64,000 nucleotides of DNA from Tipula vernalis. Its lineage: Eukaryota; Arthropoda; Insecta; Diptera; Tipulidae. Below, piece by piece: positions 1 through 12,663 of this stretch. The stretch covers positions 95,519,930 to 95,583,929 of the forward strand of contig OY282560.1 of NCBI GenBank assembly GCA_958295665.1, read 5' to 3'. Position 1 is the stretch's first letter. Every line of letters begins with the position of its first letter. The notes under the pieces were generated by a model. It was not told where the DNA came from. It did no database searches and saw only the letters and a list, made by a program, of their open reading frames with translations. Position numbers and translations under genes: made by a program.

Positions 1-315
1 ACTGGATCGATGCATTACCTACAATACTACTAGGGTTGAGGTCAACGTTTAAAGAAGACATCAAGGCGACGCCATAGGATGTCACTGCGGCTACCCGGCG
101 AATTCTTTCACGAGGTTTCAGCAACAAAAAACCAAGCTGAGTTTCTGAAAAATCTAAGGCGAATGATGAACAAACTTAGACCGAAACCTGCGAGCCATGA
201 CGATCGGTCGAAGTTCTTTGTGTAGAAGCAGTTAACAGATTGCACTCACGTTTTTGTGCGAAACGACGCGGTGAAAGGTCAACTTCAGCCACATTATTTA
301 CAATACAGTGAATAA
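1..315 (+). pseudogene. gypsy-type retrotransposon pol fragment (integrase C-terminal side)
   Basis: Translation gives the segment after the integrase core of insect Ty3/gypsy Pol: LGLRSTFKEDIKATP, then after a frameshift LRLPGEFFHEV, a FLKNLRRMMNKLRPKPAS stretch and THVFVRNDAV. This block (LG-R-FKED, LPGEFF, THVFxRxDAV) is characteristic of gypsy Pol downstream of the catalytic core. There is a stop near position 75, a frameshift near 80-90 and a further stop near 222, so it is dead. The element continues to the left of the window and fades into AT-rich DNA after about 300. It resembles the gypsy type at 13440-15080 more than the type at 1676-3725. Confidence 0.8.
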
Positions 316-839
316 AAACTATAATTATAAAATAAATAAATACAATTTTCAAAATTTATGATCAAATTCGCCACAAATCGTGAGGAAGACCCAGCGCACC
401 CTTTCTCAAGCCGGGCATTATACTGAAATAACATAACGAAAAAAAAATCATTCTTGTGCTTTTACAACATGACCATCAAAATATCAAAAAAAAAATATTA
501 ATTTTATCGAATGTCTTTAGCGTGCGTCCTCTCTATTTGACGTACGTAATTCCAGTATTGGTCAGGCTGGTGTACAACCTTGTTTCTTCTGGAACATAAT
601 GGCTGCTTTGAGTGTTTGGTGCCACATTTCGGCGAATAGTTTCGATTTGAATTCGAAATATCGGTGACTGAAACAGCTTTAGTCTCCATCTTGTGAAGAT
701 GCTCTCAAATGTGCTGTAGCTTGATTCTTACTAGCTTTGGGAATAAACGTTCGATAAAAATTTAAGATTTCCAGAAATTGGACTAGTGCACCTATATTAT
801 TTCTGCTGCGCGTCCTGGAAGCGGTTTTACTCCTGCCAG
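316..839. other. no recognised gene
   Basis: AT-rich sequence. A 61-residue minus-strand reading frame at 504-689 contains a basic stretch, SRRNKVVHQPDQYWNYV, vaguely like the extreme C-terminus of LTR-retrotransposon Pol proteins (basic residues followed by PD-x-Y). It is too short to call. Nothing else is visible. Confidence 0.5.
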
Positions 840-1360
840 TCAACTATATATCTGTTTCTTCGTGTAAATATAACTGTGTAAATATTTATTTGCCGCTCTT
901 CTATAGGTTAGGTTAGGTTTGGGTGGTGGTCGACTAGGGCCAGGCACAGACACAAAAATGGTCCGTAGCCATTGGAACCCTTGAATACCCTTTCTGCTTT
1001 CTGAAAAGTGGTCCGTTATACCACGTCGAGCCAGTTCATCGGCTTTTATTTTCCCTGTACCTATGAACTGTCCTGGCACAATAGGAATGTTGAACTGATC
1101 TGTCATCTCGTTAAGAGATGAGAGACAGTTTTGGACTACGATTACTTTCGACGTGAGGAGGTATGATTGAAGCGCTTTAATGGCAGCCCGACTGTCCGTA
1201 TATATGCAAATATCACAAGCAGATATTATATTAAACCGCAACCAGTCTACGACTTCCCTTATGGTAGTTACTTCAGCTTGAAAAATGCTACAGAGTACGG
1301 AAGACGGAAGGAGAGATTTAACAAAAGTTCCTCGCAGAACACCCCAGCCCTATGCCATCA
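840..1360 (-). pseudogene. non-LTR retrotransposon (LINE) RNase H domain, broken
   Basis: The minus-strand translation has the signatures of LINE-encoded RNase H: FQAEVTTIREVVDWL, IYTDSRAAIKAL (the conserved Asp in TDS) and VPGQFIGTGKIKADELARRG, equivalent to the usual W-V-PGH-x-G-N-x-x-AD-x-LA motif. The first part (GVFCEELLLNLSFRLPYSVA) lies in another frame, so there is a frameshift near 1285-1295. RNase H follows the reverse transcriptase in jockey- and I-type LINEs; no RT is visible upstream, so this is an isolated 3' piece. Confidence 0.8.
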
Positions 1361-1675
1361 TTGAAGAAGTTTTTAACTCCTGGGTCCAAAACTGCTCCTA
1401 ATTCGTGTTGTATTCCAATATGTATATGGTTCAGCAAGTTTAGATGTTAATCGTTCAGCAATCAAAATAAGAGAGAGCGTCCCTCGCTTTATTAATCCAA
1501 AATGTTAACATTGATAACAGTAAATAGGTAGCTCAATACCGGTTGTTACTCTACTATGAACAACAATAATTATACAATACAATATGATACAAATACAGTG
1601 CGAGATATAACATTTCTATCTCCCTTCCTATTCTCCATTACAAATACATAATACATAATTATACAATACTATCAA
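1361..1675. other. no gene; possible remnant of a gypsy LTR
   Basis: AT-rich sequence lying just 3' (in minus orientation) of the gypsy pol remnant at 1676-3725, where its 3' LTR would be expected. I see no partner LTR on the other side, so this is inference from position only. Confidence 0.3.
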
Positions 1676-3725
1676 TTACAAATTCAATCTATTAGGTTCC
1701 TTCCTGATTCTGGTAGATCTTCTCAACGTTGAAGCTTCTGTTGGAATCTCTAGTTGGTTCGTATCATCTGGCCTATCCGGATCCACTTCTTCATTTGGGT
1801 GTACTATCGGTGTGGATTCTTCAACCTTAAGGCCTGGCACTGGAATGTCATTAACATTCACTACATCTCGCTGCCATAACTGGTATTGATGCACAATTGT
1901 GATTTGATCTCCTTTCTTTATCATATATTGCCGGAGTCCAATAGGTTTAAGTATCGTCGCAGGCTCCCATTTCGTCTAATATCGAAACATAAACCTTATC
2001 ACCTTCAATGAAAGATTTTTGATTAATATGCGTATTTGATTGATTAGCTTTAATTGCGTTTCCAAATGGTGGTTTTAGTTGTGAAAGTCTGGTGCTGCTG
2101 AAAATATTGTCCAATACCCGTTGTATTTCTACTGTCGAATATTGCCCATTTTCAGGCAAATACTTCTGCAAACTTCTTTTAATACTCTGGACAGCCCGTT
2201 CCGCAATACCATTGCATTGGGGTATGTATGGTGGACTCTTCAAGGGAGAAATTCCATTATTCCGGCAAAATTTTATAAAATGTACAGAACTAAAAGGTGG
2301 ACCATTGTCGGTTACTAGCTCATGTGGTAGTCCAAATACTACAAACGACTACCGAAGTTTTTGTATCACATCATTTACTGTTGTTGAGCTCATTAAATAA
2401 ACGTCAATCCATTTCGACGACGAATCAATGATGATGAAAAAAGTTCTTCCATATACATAATTGAAAAAAATCAGCGTGCAACCTATACCAATTTTGATTA
2501 TGTTTTGACCATCCTAATGCTTCCTTTTCGAATTCGTCCACGTTCATGTATTGTCCGCTTTGACAAATATCACATCCATTCACTATACGTTCCACATCCG
2601 CAACGACGCTAGGTCACCAACACACAGACCTATTTACCATTTTCATACGTGAAATGCCCGGATATCCATTATGCAGTAACTTCAGAATGTGGTTTTGTAA
2701 TTTAAGACGTATAACAACTCTGTTCCACCAAATAATGCATCCACTTTCGACTGATAATTCATTACGTCGAATGAAAATGGTTTTAACTCATCATCCACGC
2801 TATGCGGCCATACATTTCGAATATTTGTAAATACTTTACTAGACATGGGAATAACGTCATCATCAGAAAACGATTTGATTAAGTTAAAACATACATCGCC
2901 ACTTTTTTCGTCTGTTAACGGTATCCTTGACAATACATCAGGTACCACTAAGTCCTTTCCCTTTTTATATTTGATGGTTTAATTATACCCTGAAAGGATT
3001 ATCATTGTATTCGATTTGCAGCTGTATTAGGTATTCCTTTTTTGCATTTAGAAGTGACGCCAGTGGTTGATCCCGTTGATGATGCCGTGAAATTTCTTCA
3101 CGGCAAATATTATTGCGAGCGCCTCTTTCGCTAATTGAGAATAATTCCTTTCTGCTCCGTTTAATGTCGCAGATGCAAACATTATTGGCTTTTCAAACCC
3201 ATTTATAAAGTGTGTTAAAACAGCACCGATGCCGAATGCACTTGCATCGCACGATAAGTAAATCTCCTTTGTTGGATCATAATGACAAAGAATATTATCA
3301 TTAGATAACATTTCCTTAATTTTTTGGAAAGCTTGCTCACATGCTTGGTTCTACGTAAACTTGACTTCTTTTTGAGTTAGCCGGTATAATGGCGAAAGTT
3401 CTGATGCCATCATATAGGAACAAACTTTCGATAAAAATTTGCTAAGCCTAAAAATGACTTTAGTTCTGTAATGTTTTTTGGGAACTGGAGGTTTATCGAT
3501 TGCAGCTATCTTATCCGGACTTGGTAAAATTCCGTCTTTTGATATGATGTGCGATGTGCCCCACATCACCACAAACAAAAAACTAGAATTTTCTGTGACT
3601 TTTAGCTGTTGGTAAGCTCCAGCTAAGTTCAATACCGTAAATACTTTACAGTTTGACAAACTTGCGAAGATATTCTCTATAGCAGGCATAAAAGTAACTG
3701 AAATTATTTTTCGAGTATGCGCCAT
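1676..3725 (-). pseudogene. degenerate gypsy (K02A2.6-like) pol: RT, RNase H, integrase
   Basis: Read from 3725 down to 1676 on the minus strand this gives the gypsy Pol order. The RT region is broken (VLNLAGAYQQLKV; then DGILPSPDKIAAI). RNase H follows (YLSCDASAFGIGAVLTHF ... FASATLNGAERNYSQLAKEALAI). Next come the connection region (VPDVLSRIPL), the integrase C-terminal half (SPPYIPQCNGIAERAVQSIK) and a basic tail ending in RRSTRIRKEPNRLNL. The YxDD part of the RT is deleted, and frames change at several points (near 3350, 3050-2950, 2680-2240 and 1945). It is clearly inactive. It resembles the Pol type often annotated as K02A2.6-like in insect genomes. Confidence 0.85.
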
Positions 3726-6055
3726 CAGTACAATAAAAATAAAGGAATAGAAGCGACATTAATTTAGTAAAACATAAAATAAAATCGTTTTAATTTGTCC
3801 TGCCCAGGCATCGCGAAGAAGTTATTACATTTGATATTCTAAAAATTTCATTCAAAACAATGAAACGTGTGAACCGAAATGAAACCGACAAAAAAACCAA
3901 TTTTGCCTTGGGAATCCAAATTATGTTGTTTCTTGCATGTATGCATTGTAATAATAAACTATTGAACTTTTCCCAACAAACATACAAAAACTACAATACC
4001 AAAACAAAAAAAAAATTCATTCATCTCACTTAACAATGAAACAATCAAACAATAGTAAGTACTTTAATAAAATAATAAAACCTCAATCCCAACAAAAAAA
4101 AAAAAACGTTATATAAAAACATCTTTAAGAGTTTCGAAAACCCCTACTGTTCTTATTTTTTCGTGTAATTTCTTTTTTTTTTTTGGTACTACATACAAAC
4201 AACGGCAATATAGCGTACAAAAATGCGCTAAATTAAGATTAAATAAATGTAACATCATTGAGAGATAAATCAAATTCTAGAATTAGATGATGAAGAAAAT
4301 TTAAATGACACAAATGTTCAAGAAAATAATGCACACGTGGTCTAAAAGATTTATATTTAAAAGAAAAAAAACCTCGCGATGTCAATTTCTCAACTCAACA
4401 AAAAATGTGTGTAAATTTAGACAGAGATTATTAAAGGATGCTGTATTATTTTGATAGTTAAAAATAAAACTTTGTACTATTTCGGGATATTTTCTTTTTA
4501 TGTAATTACAGAACACCTTAAGGAAAAGTAGGTATACTTCTAATTAAAACATCATTTCCTGAGACATATATTACAGTTTCTGTTTACAAAAAAAGAAAAG
4601 TCTACTGTATTTTCTCCATTTAACTTCAAGTACACAGTTTAATGAACTTCAAGACAGAAAAGTAGATAAAAGTCCAATCAATGAAGCAAAAAAAAAAAAG
4701 TAGATTGCAATTTCCTCCCTTTCTCTCCTAATTATATTTTGATTCAATCAATCAAATCGTTAGATAATCATTTCTATTATTATTGTAGAGTAACAAGAAA
4801 ACTTTCATTAATACAGAATACAATGTCAATCCGTCTTAGGCTCATTGTACATAATTTGAAAGTTAATTCATGTTTTTTTTTTCTTGATTTGTTTGAATGT
4901 GTGCTATACTATATACATTACATATTACAAATTTAATCAAAAATTCTAAATTGATCTCCCTTCTCTTTACGAAGAAAATTAAAACCCATCAAAAATGTAA
5001 CTTTTTTGTTTTTGTTTTATTTAACAACTGTATGAAAGATCATGTCACGATTCCGCTCCACATGTCATCGATTGGATAATAAAAAAAATTACACATATAA
5101 ATTTTCTTTAAAGATGAATAATGCGAATGAATGTTTCTAGTGTTTATGTCTGCGCGTTTTAAATGATGAATGGTGTTAGAGAGAAGGAAAACTTATAACA
5201 TTAAATTACGATTGTGTGTAATAAAAAAAAAAACTTCATACTTGATTTTTTTAATGAACACGTGCGTCCGGTTGACTAACAAAACAATTCATTGATTGAC
5301 CCAAAAGATCGAGGGAAATTATTTTAATTTGATAGTCTCAAGTTGTTATAAACAATTTCTATATAACAATCATTTGATTCTAAATGTTGCAAGACTATCA
5401 GCCCCCCAAAATACACAAAAACAAATTTGTGTTTGTTGCGTAAATTGCACAGATGGTCGCTTTTTCAATTAACTAAGTGAGAGCAAATGTTATACATAAA
5501 TTCAATGCCGCATTTATAAATTTGTAATTTGTATGTACATATTAAAAATCACGCCAAATGTTCAACAACTTTATCACCTTATTGAAATTAAATCGAAGTG
5601 GAAACAACAATAACCCATTTTACACATTTAATAATCCTTTGATTGCCAAATACAATTAAAAAACATTACACATATACAATTTTCAAATAAAATAATATAT
5701 TTTTCTTTTTTTTTCTAAATGTTAAATATACAAATTAATTAAAAATAATATAATACTACAAATAAAATAGAAAAACTTATAGCCCTAATGTTAAATTAAA
5801 TATTTTTGGGTGACAACACGATATAATTTCAGTCCAATATCGATTTATCTGTAATTAGATAAAATAAAATTTTAATTAGAATTTATAAAAAATATAACAC
5901 AAAAATTAAATTAATTAATTTCTCTAGTCTTTCAGAATAAATTTAAAATCACTAACAATCAGAAGTGTCCCAAGGTCGTGGAAGAGTATCATCATTTGAA
6001 AATTAAAATATGTACAAAAAAATTGATAATTTTTACTTACATTTTGTGAAAAATT
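3726..6055. other. long AT-rich intergenic region / 3' flank of SF3B3
   Basis: About 2.3 kb without a recognisable coding region on either strand; the short frames here have no domain. The part next to 6055 must include the 3' UTR of the SF3B3 gene. An ATTAAA hexamer on the minus strand near 5873-5878 is a candidate poly(A) signal. Homopolymer A/T runs are frequent. Confidence 0.5.
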
Positions 6056-9000
6056 TTAAAACGCATATCTTGTTCGTATATCCTCCAATTTCTTGGCAAC
6101 TTCACTCGGCGTTCGCCCCAAATCACCAGCTATACTTTTTTGTTTTGCTGGATCTAGCGATGTAAATTGTTCGCACAAATCACCGTCCATTACATTTTTC
6201 ACCGGATAATAGGAACTTCGATAGCTTAAATGATCACGCCCGCACAATGGTGGATTCTCATTTCGCATATACATTTCCAAATGTTGAAAAAAATCAAAAT
6301 CTTCTCGACTTGTAAATGGTACAAGAGCCCCAACTGTTCCACTCATCGTTGCATACAATAACGATTCTGAACCACCCGGTATTAATGTAGCCTTTTGTAA
6401 TGACATGACAATTTCACCAACATGGAATGTACATACATTATCAGCCTTTTGTGATGCACCACTCAAGAGGCCTCGATCCCATAACGCTTTATTACCAGTT
6501 GGATCTTCATCCACCTCGTCAGTTACAGTATGCGGCAATCGTAAAATGGTTAAATTTCCAAATTTATCAGCGGTTGCAATCGTATCATAATCCAAAAGAG
6601 TATTCGCCGTTATCCATCTGGGATGTGTATCATCTGCGAATATGATCAATTGATTTTCATTCCGTTTATATTTCAAAAAGAATACAGACTCTTGTACATC
6701 AGACACGTATATTCTTTGTCCCATTGTCTGAATATTAACTATATGATTGGGTATATGCTTATTTTCGCATTTTCGCAATAATTTTTTTTTCCCCAAATCA
6801 TAAATTCGAAGTACTTTGCCAACACCAACCAATAATCTTCCTTGAAACGGACATAATGCCCCAGGAACTTCATTCACTTCTGTTTTATGTATAAATTCCA
6901 ATTGTGAACAAACTGTATCAATCTTATAAAGATAAATAAAGCCACCATTTGCCAATCTGGGGCACATTTGAAAATCTTTAGCCACACCAACAGCAATAAA
7001 TTTTGCATCATGTATTGTACTAAATTTAACAAGTGCCATAGACATGATAGATTCGTTTTGTGGCAATTTCACTTTGGAAACAACACAGCCACTTATAGGA
7101 TCCATAATTTTAATTTGTGACGCCCACATTCCTTGTCCAGCCTTTGGTGCTGAAAACGTATCTTCCGGCAATACTTCATTTATAAATGCATCCGCCATTT
7201 CATTAGCCAATTCTTGTTCATCCTCTCCTGCTGCTTCTCTCATTTCATCAGACATTTGAGTTTTTCGCATTGTTTTTGTATCATCTGAATATGCATTGTG
7301 ATCTGTTTCCGAAATAATTAAACGTGATGTCTCACTATGAATGACAAAACGTCTTGGCGTATATTCCAATGGAAATGTAATCTGATTAAAGACCGCCCCT
7401 AATTTTTCCAATGCCAAAATTCGTAGTGTATTTGTAGAAATGGCAACAATACCTTCGGAACATTGTTCTGATGAAAATCCTGATGCGTATTCGAGTGTTT
7501 CATAGGATAATGGTGTCAAATGAAAACGATTTTGATAATAATAACTTAACCATGTACGACTAGACATTGCAAGCACTGCTTCAGAGCCTTGCATTTTAAT
7601 TCTAAATAATTTAACGGGGCGTGATCCAAGATATCTTGTTCTTGTATCAGCCAAATCACCAGATACTGGATCAAGAACAGTTCTTAATAATACACCATTA
7701 CTCAAACCAATGTTTAAATATATTTGTCCCGTTGTTTGGGTTGTACCCTCTTCATTTGTTGTTTCAGTTGCACCCATTTCTACTAGGCACAATGATTCAG
7801 CGGCAAAAGGTAAAGCTTGCATTGATCGTGGAGACAAGCAATCCTAGAATGAAAATAATAAATGCATTCAATAATCAGTGCATAAAGACAATTTAAAATA
7901 TTAAATTGGTTATCTGAATAAGTCAGCTCTTAAACTAATCATTGAATTTCATAATCTAGTATATGTGCAATTGTTTAAGTTTAAATCATCACACAAATAT
8001 AATTTCAAAAATAACAATTTGATAATTAAACTTACCGAAGGATCTAATGATATTATCCTAACTGTATTGTCTGCCAAACCAACGGCCAAAAACCAAGATC
8101 TTTGTTCACCGGGCGGAACGGTACCAAGTGCCATACACATGACATCCGATGGCATTTTTCGCCGTTCAGTATATTCATTCAATTGGCCAGTCTGCAAGAA
8201 CATTATATCTTGTTAACAAATAGTTATTTCACCAAAACAAATAAATTGAACAAAAATTTATTCAGTACTGCAGAACACAAAGTGTTGTCTCCATGATAAA
8301 TCAGAGAAGTTTAAATCAACATTTAAATAAGCATTCCATAACATAAAATTATATTTACCGTATCCATTTCGAAGTATACTAGTTCTCCACCAGAAAGTGC
8401 AATCACAACTTGTCTTTGATTAACCGCACATTTCATTATGGTTTTCTTTCCAGGCGCTTTCCATTCATTAACACGTTTATCTGCCCTTATATGACGAATG
8501 CCATCTGGATAAACTTGAACTAAAGCGTCATCGCCAAGTGACGAACACGACAACGTTGGTGTGGTACCTAAGAATCCGCTATCGGTTACTTCCTCGACAG
8601 TATCACCAATACTCAAAACCAATGTAGCATTAACGAACGATACAATAATGTAAGCATCGAATTCATCTGCAATAGAAATAACATCAAAAAAATTACCACA
8701 ATCCTAATTACAAACTAAAAATTAATATTTTTTTTTTTTTTTTCTTAATCAGTTTTTCCAAATTTTTAATCAAAGTATTTCAGTTGAAACACGGATATAA
8801 ATATTTACATCACATTATATTTTTATTATCACTTCAGTTTGAAGTATGTACTTGATCCCTTACCTATTGCCATTATGGTATTAAAACTAGCCAAATACGC
8901 CCATTTTTAAATAGCCAGAAATGTCTGAAAATAAAAAACTGGTGTTTGATAGATTTTCAATCAAAATGTTCACCAGTCGAATTAATAAAATGTCTACTTC

Positions 9001-10966
9001 AAAACTCAACTGGGGATTTTTTTTGTTTTTTTTTTTTTAAATTTTTAATTCTAAATCGTTAAGGAAGAAAAGTCGACCAAATAAGATTCACAAAATTACA
9101 CTAACCGTCAATTCTCTTTTTGACTGTCCATACTGCGTTCGGGTTACCGGGCAATTCAGATACAGCCATCTCAGATACTTCTAAACCATGGCGCAAAACA
9201 CGAACCGATGAACGTGGCCCTCGACCACACATTAAATATAATTGTGGAGTATCCTCATTTGCTAAATCAGCTACTTGGCATCCTATAAAAATAAATTAAT
9301 TAAAAATCGTAATCGGAGCGGAGCGGCAGCATAAAAAACTTACCCAAAATTGGAGCATAAGAATGTAATTCATCAACCATTACTAAATTTTTCAAAGGTC
9401 TTGGAGCAAAGAAAAATGTATCACCTTCCTCGAGTGGCATCGCAGAACTAAATTCAGGTTCATCATCATCGTCACCAAGATGTGCAATTTGATATAAATA
9501 ATGATTACCAAAATCACAAGCTACAAACAAGAATCCCGTTTTCAATACACACATGGCAGTTGCTGGTGGTACAGTATCAAAATATTTCAATTTTATTTCC
9601 GAAACAACTTCATCATCAGTTTCCAATGTTATTTTAAAAATATCTCCTTGTTCAGTTTGTAGTAAAAAGAAATACATCGACTTTGTTCTATGCGTTGCCG
9701 AACAAATAAAAATCATGCCACGTTCTGGATCATCCAAATCATTGCGACGACGTGGAATGGGGCAGCGTATATCATGTTGATCGCCAAGATTTTTATACGT
9801 CAAATAGTTTTCAGAACAAATTAGTACACCTGAAGGACCATCATTTCCTCCTGGTACAGAGATTAAGAAATTGGCATGCTCTTCTAAAGGTTCAGAATAT
9901 TTTCGTACAACATGATTTAAACCCAAATCCAATTCGTAAAATGTTAATGTTTGATGTGCTTTTTGTGCTGCCTCACCTAAAACAATTAAAAAATTTATTT
10001 GTACATATTCTACTTGTTATTAACGATGTTAATTAACTTGGACATTTTTAGCCAAACTTGTTTCTAGTTTTGTTCAGTTCAAAAATTTATTGAATAAACT
10101 CTCGAACGCGATGAAAAGAAATTTATTCTAGCACAATTATTAATTGAAGTTCCATTGAATAAGGAGTCTACATGACAAATTGATTGTGCAAAGATTTAAC
10201 GTGAGGTTTAAGTATGTTTATCTATTATTCAAACAATTTTATTCATAAATATGAACAAATTAATGGTTTTAACGATAATTTTGCTCTTGCATTTGAGGTA
10301 GATTACCAAACATAAAATGAATTGGCAATTATATGTACAAATGCGGACAGCAATAAAAAAAAAATATTAATTACCTGTAGGATCAGCATCTCCCTCTTCA
10401 TAATCAATTTCCAGGCAGGCAAACATTGGATTTTCAAAACCAACATCTACTCCAACCATGTGATAACATAAAGTGCTTGATTTATGTGCTTCTAGGGGGG
10501 ATGAAATTGTAAGTCTTGCTTCAGCATCGCGATTTAAAATATATACAAGTTTCTGTTTCTCGATTGCGCCAATCATAACTGCACGCCCTTTTGGATCAAT
10601 AGCCAAATATTGCCCTGGGACAATACGTCTACATCCCGATTTACCAAACGTTTCTTGATGTACCTTTTCCAAACAGTTTTTAGCTGGTAAATATTCGAGT
10701 ATCACAATTCGACCAGAATCGGATCCAACTACGGCGTAATCTTTAGTACCTCCAGTTAATCTGAAGGACATTAGAGAACGAATAACACCAAAGATTTCTA
10801 CGGTGAGTAGAGTATGTACTTTACCAGTATTCGGATCAGGTCTCAACAGTTCTAAACTTTTCCCACGCGATACCAATATTTCTTGAGATTTCGTTCCAGA
10901 AAAACTACCATGAACGGCGTGTGTTATGCCGGTAGCCCGTTGAAGAGTCAAGTTATACAAATACAT
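6056..10966 (-). CDS. SF3B3: splicing factor 3B subunit 3 (SF3b130), six coding exons
   Basis: SF3B3 is a subunit of the SF3b complex of U2 snRNP that helps anchor the branch-site adenosine in the nucleus; it is built of three seven-bladed beta-propellers of the CPSF-A/DDB1 type. Coding exons, read on the minus strand: 10966-10375, 9976-9344, 9282-9106, 8666-8359, 8191-8036 and 7843-6056. Every intron has GT donor and AG acceptor, and the phases join cleanly (for example TTG G|GA TGC and GAC G|AT GAA). The joined reading frame is 3654 nt, 1217 codons plus stop, the same length as the vertebrate protein. Recognisable blocks include the N-terminal [94 protein letters not shown] and the C-terminus [12 protein letters not shown]. 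No frame breaks are seen, so it appears intact and under strong constraint. The last exon is unusually long, 1788 nt. Confidence 0.98.
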
Positions 10967-11297
10967 ATTGGTTGTCTACTTTCTTTCTCAGCTCGATTAC
11001 ACCATGCTGAAATAAGAAAAAAATACGCCATTTTGAATTTCTTTTCAAAAATTTTATTCTAACTAAAGCTGCTAGCTTTGAAATTAAAATTGGAATGTTC
11101 CGTTCATAAAACCATGGTCGTAGTTAAATAAAAGAGTACGACCAAACGACGAGAACGGTAAATATATTATAGCACCTTTAAACGACTAGAGCACGGTAGC
11201 GTATCCAATGCTCCAGAGATACCGAGCGCATATTCAAAATTATTGAAATATATTCCGAAACAATAAAATATCACAATTATTATATAAAGTAACTTAC
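10967..11297 (-). promoter_or_regulatory. 5' leader of SF3B3 with probable UTR intron
   Basis: A good acceptor (pyrimidine tract, then TTATTTCAG, ending at 11007) precedes a 40-nt leader segment 11006-10967 and the start codon at 10966. A GTAAGT-type donor lies near 11296, so a 5' UTR intron of about 290 nt is plausible. The leader segment contains a minimal upstream ORF (ATG GTG TAA, 11005-10997). The splice sites are seen; their use is inferred. Confidence 0.45.
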
Positions 11298-12663
11298 TTT
11301 TAATAAACTTCCATTCAAATTATATACAGATGAATTATTTTAATGGATATATTTTGCAATTTTATTTTTAACACCAACCATTCATTACAAGCGTGTATAC
11401 TACTCAAAAGCCGGGAACAGAAAGAACTTGTCATGAAATATTTTTGTGTTGGTTATTCTGAAAAAAAGCTCATAAATTGTAGGGTTGAACTTATCGACAC
11501 TTTGTTTATATCGTTTATTTTGATTTCGCTTTGTTGAAATTTTGCCAAAATTTATGTAATAATCATAAATAAAATAGATGTAAACCTTTTATACACAAAA
11601 TTATAAATAAAAACAACAGAATTAAATCGATAATTAACATTTACTTACAAACAAAAATATATTAAGAAATTTTTCTGTACAAACATAAATAAAAGGAATA
11701 TATAAGATAATTCAAGTGGTGTATTTCTTGAATGGTAATTTTTTTGTAGCGACACACAACATATTCCAATTTTTGGAACTACGATGATCGTCGCTATTAT
11801 ATACGGACGAGTGACGACCAAGTTAACAACATAAAAAATACAATACATAAACAATTGTAAAATTGTGTTGATATTGAACACATACTAGTATACTTATAGA
11901 AATTATTTTTGTTTCAACTTACACACGAAAACGAGACACTAAATAAAAGCAGCTAGAAGGGAGTAAAAGAAAATTTTTTATTTTAGTTTTTAATGTACGA
12001 GTAGCAAACAAAACCGTTTTTGTTTTATAAAATGAATTGGATTCAAATGTTTTCAAATCCAAATCATGTAAATAATAAAATTGAAGATATCCCTATTTAT
12101 TTACTTCGTTTCTATATTTTTACAGTCGGTTCTGGTTGTAGATACATATGTATATGTATATAACAAAAAAAACATTAAGGAAATTTTCAATGTGTTTTTG
12201 TTGTTTTGTTTTTTTTTTAATATACCTAGCCAGTTTGACGAAATATCCGTATTTTAAACAAATTACAATTATATAACCAAATAGGATACATTTAGCAGTA
12301 CAGGTGCAAAAAAAAATATTTTGAATTCAATTACATAATATTGCATATACATAAATACATAATACATCTGTATGCATTTTAAGTTCGTAGTTCGTAGTTG
12401 CATACCAAATTTTTACTATTTATTGAATTTTGGATTATTGAGCCGTATATATAGTATGTACATATTTACAATAGAGGAATATTGTGTTTTTATTTCGCTG
12501 TCGTCAATCTGATTTTCGTTATTAGATTTTACCGAATTTATTTTTATTATTCTTAAACTTATTGTTTTTAGATAATTTTTCATTGCCGATATTTATTTTG
12601 CATTTTAATCGATTTATAGGTAATTATTTGAACTCGTATTATCGAAATATCATTGTTGTTATT
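11298..12663. other. intergenic, no gene recognised
   Basis: AT-rich DNA between SF3B3 and the chimeric transposon ORF. A 78-residue hydrophobic minus-strand frame at 11645-11881 has no family features and looks like chance. The 102 nt directly upstream of 12664 are open in the chimeric ORF's frame but encode a low-complexity stretch and are probably not translated. Confidence 0.5.

Noticed and set aside
504..689. 61-residue minus-strand frame with a basic tail
   Set aside because: Vague likeness to Pol C-termini only; no neighbouring domain on that strand to support it.
4739..5079. Two small plus-strand frames
   Set aside because: Low-complexity AT-rich translations with no start context or family match.
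6405..7259. Open frames on the plus strand opposite SF3B3
   Set aside because: They are antisense shadows of a strongly conserved coding exon and carry no domain.
11645..11881. Hydrophobic 78-residue minus-strand frame, membrane-protein-like
   Set aside because: AT-rich DNA commonly gives such frames (I/F/Y/L-rich); no conserved motif or splice partners.
12562..12663. 34-codon N-terminal extension of the chimeric ORF
   Set aside because: THAP proteins start just before the first Cys; the extension is unlike any family and reads like leader DNA.
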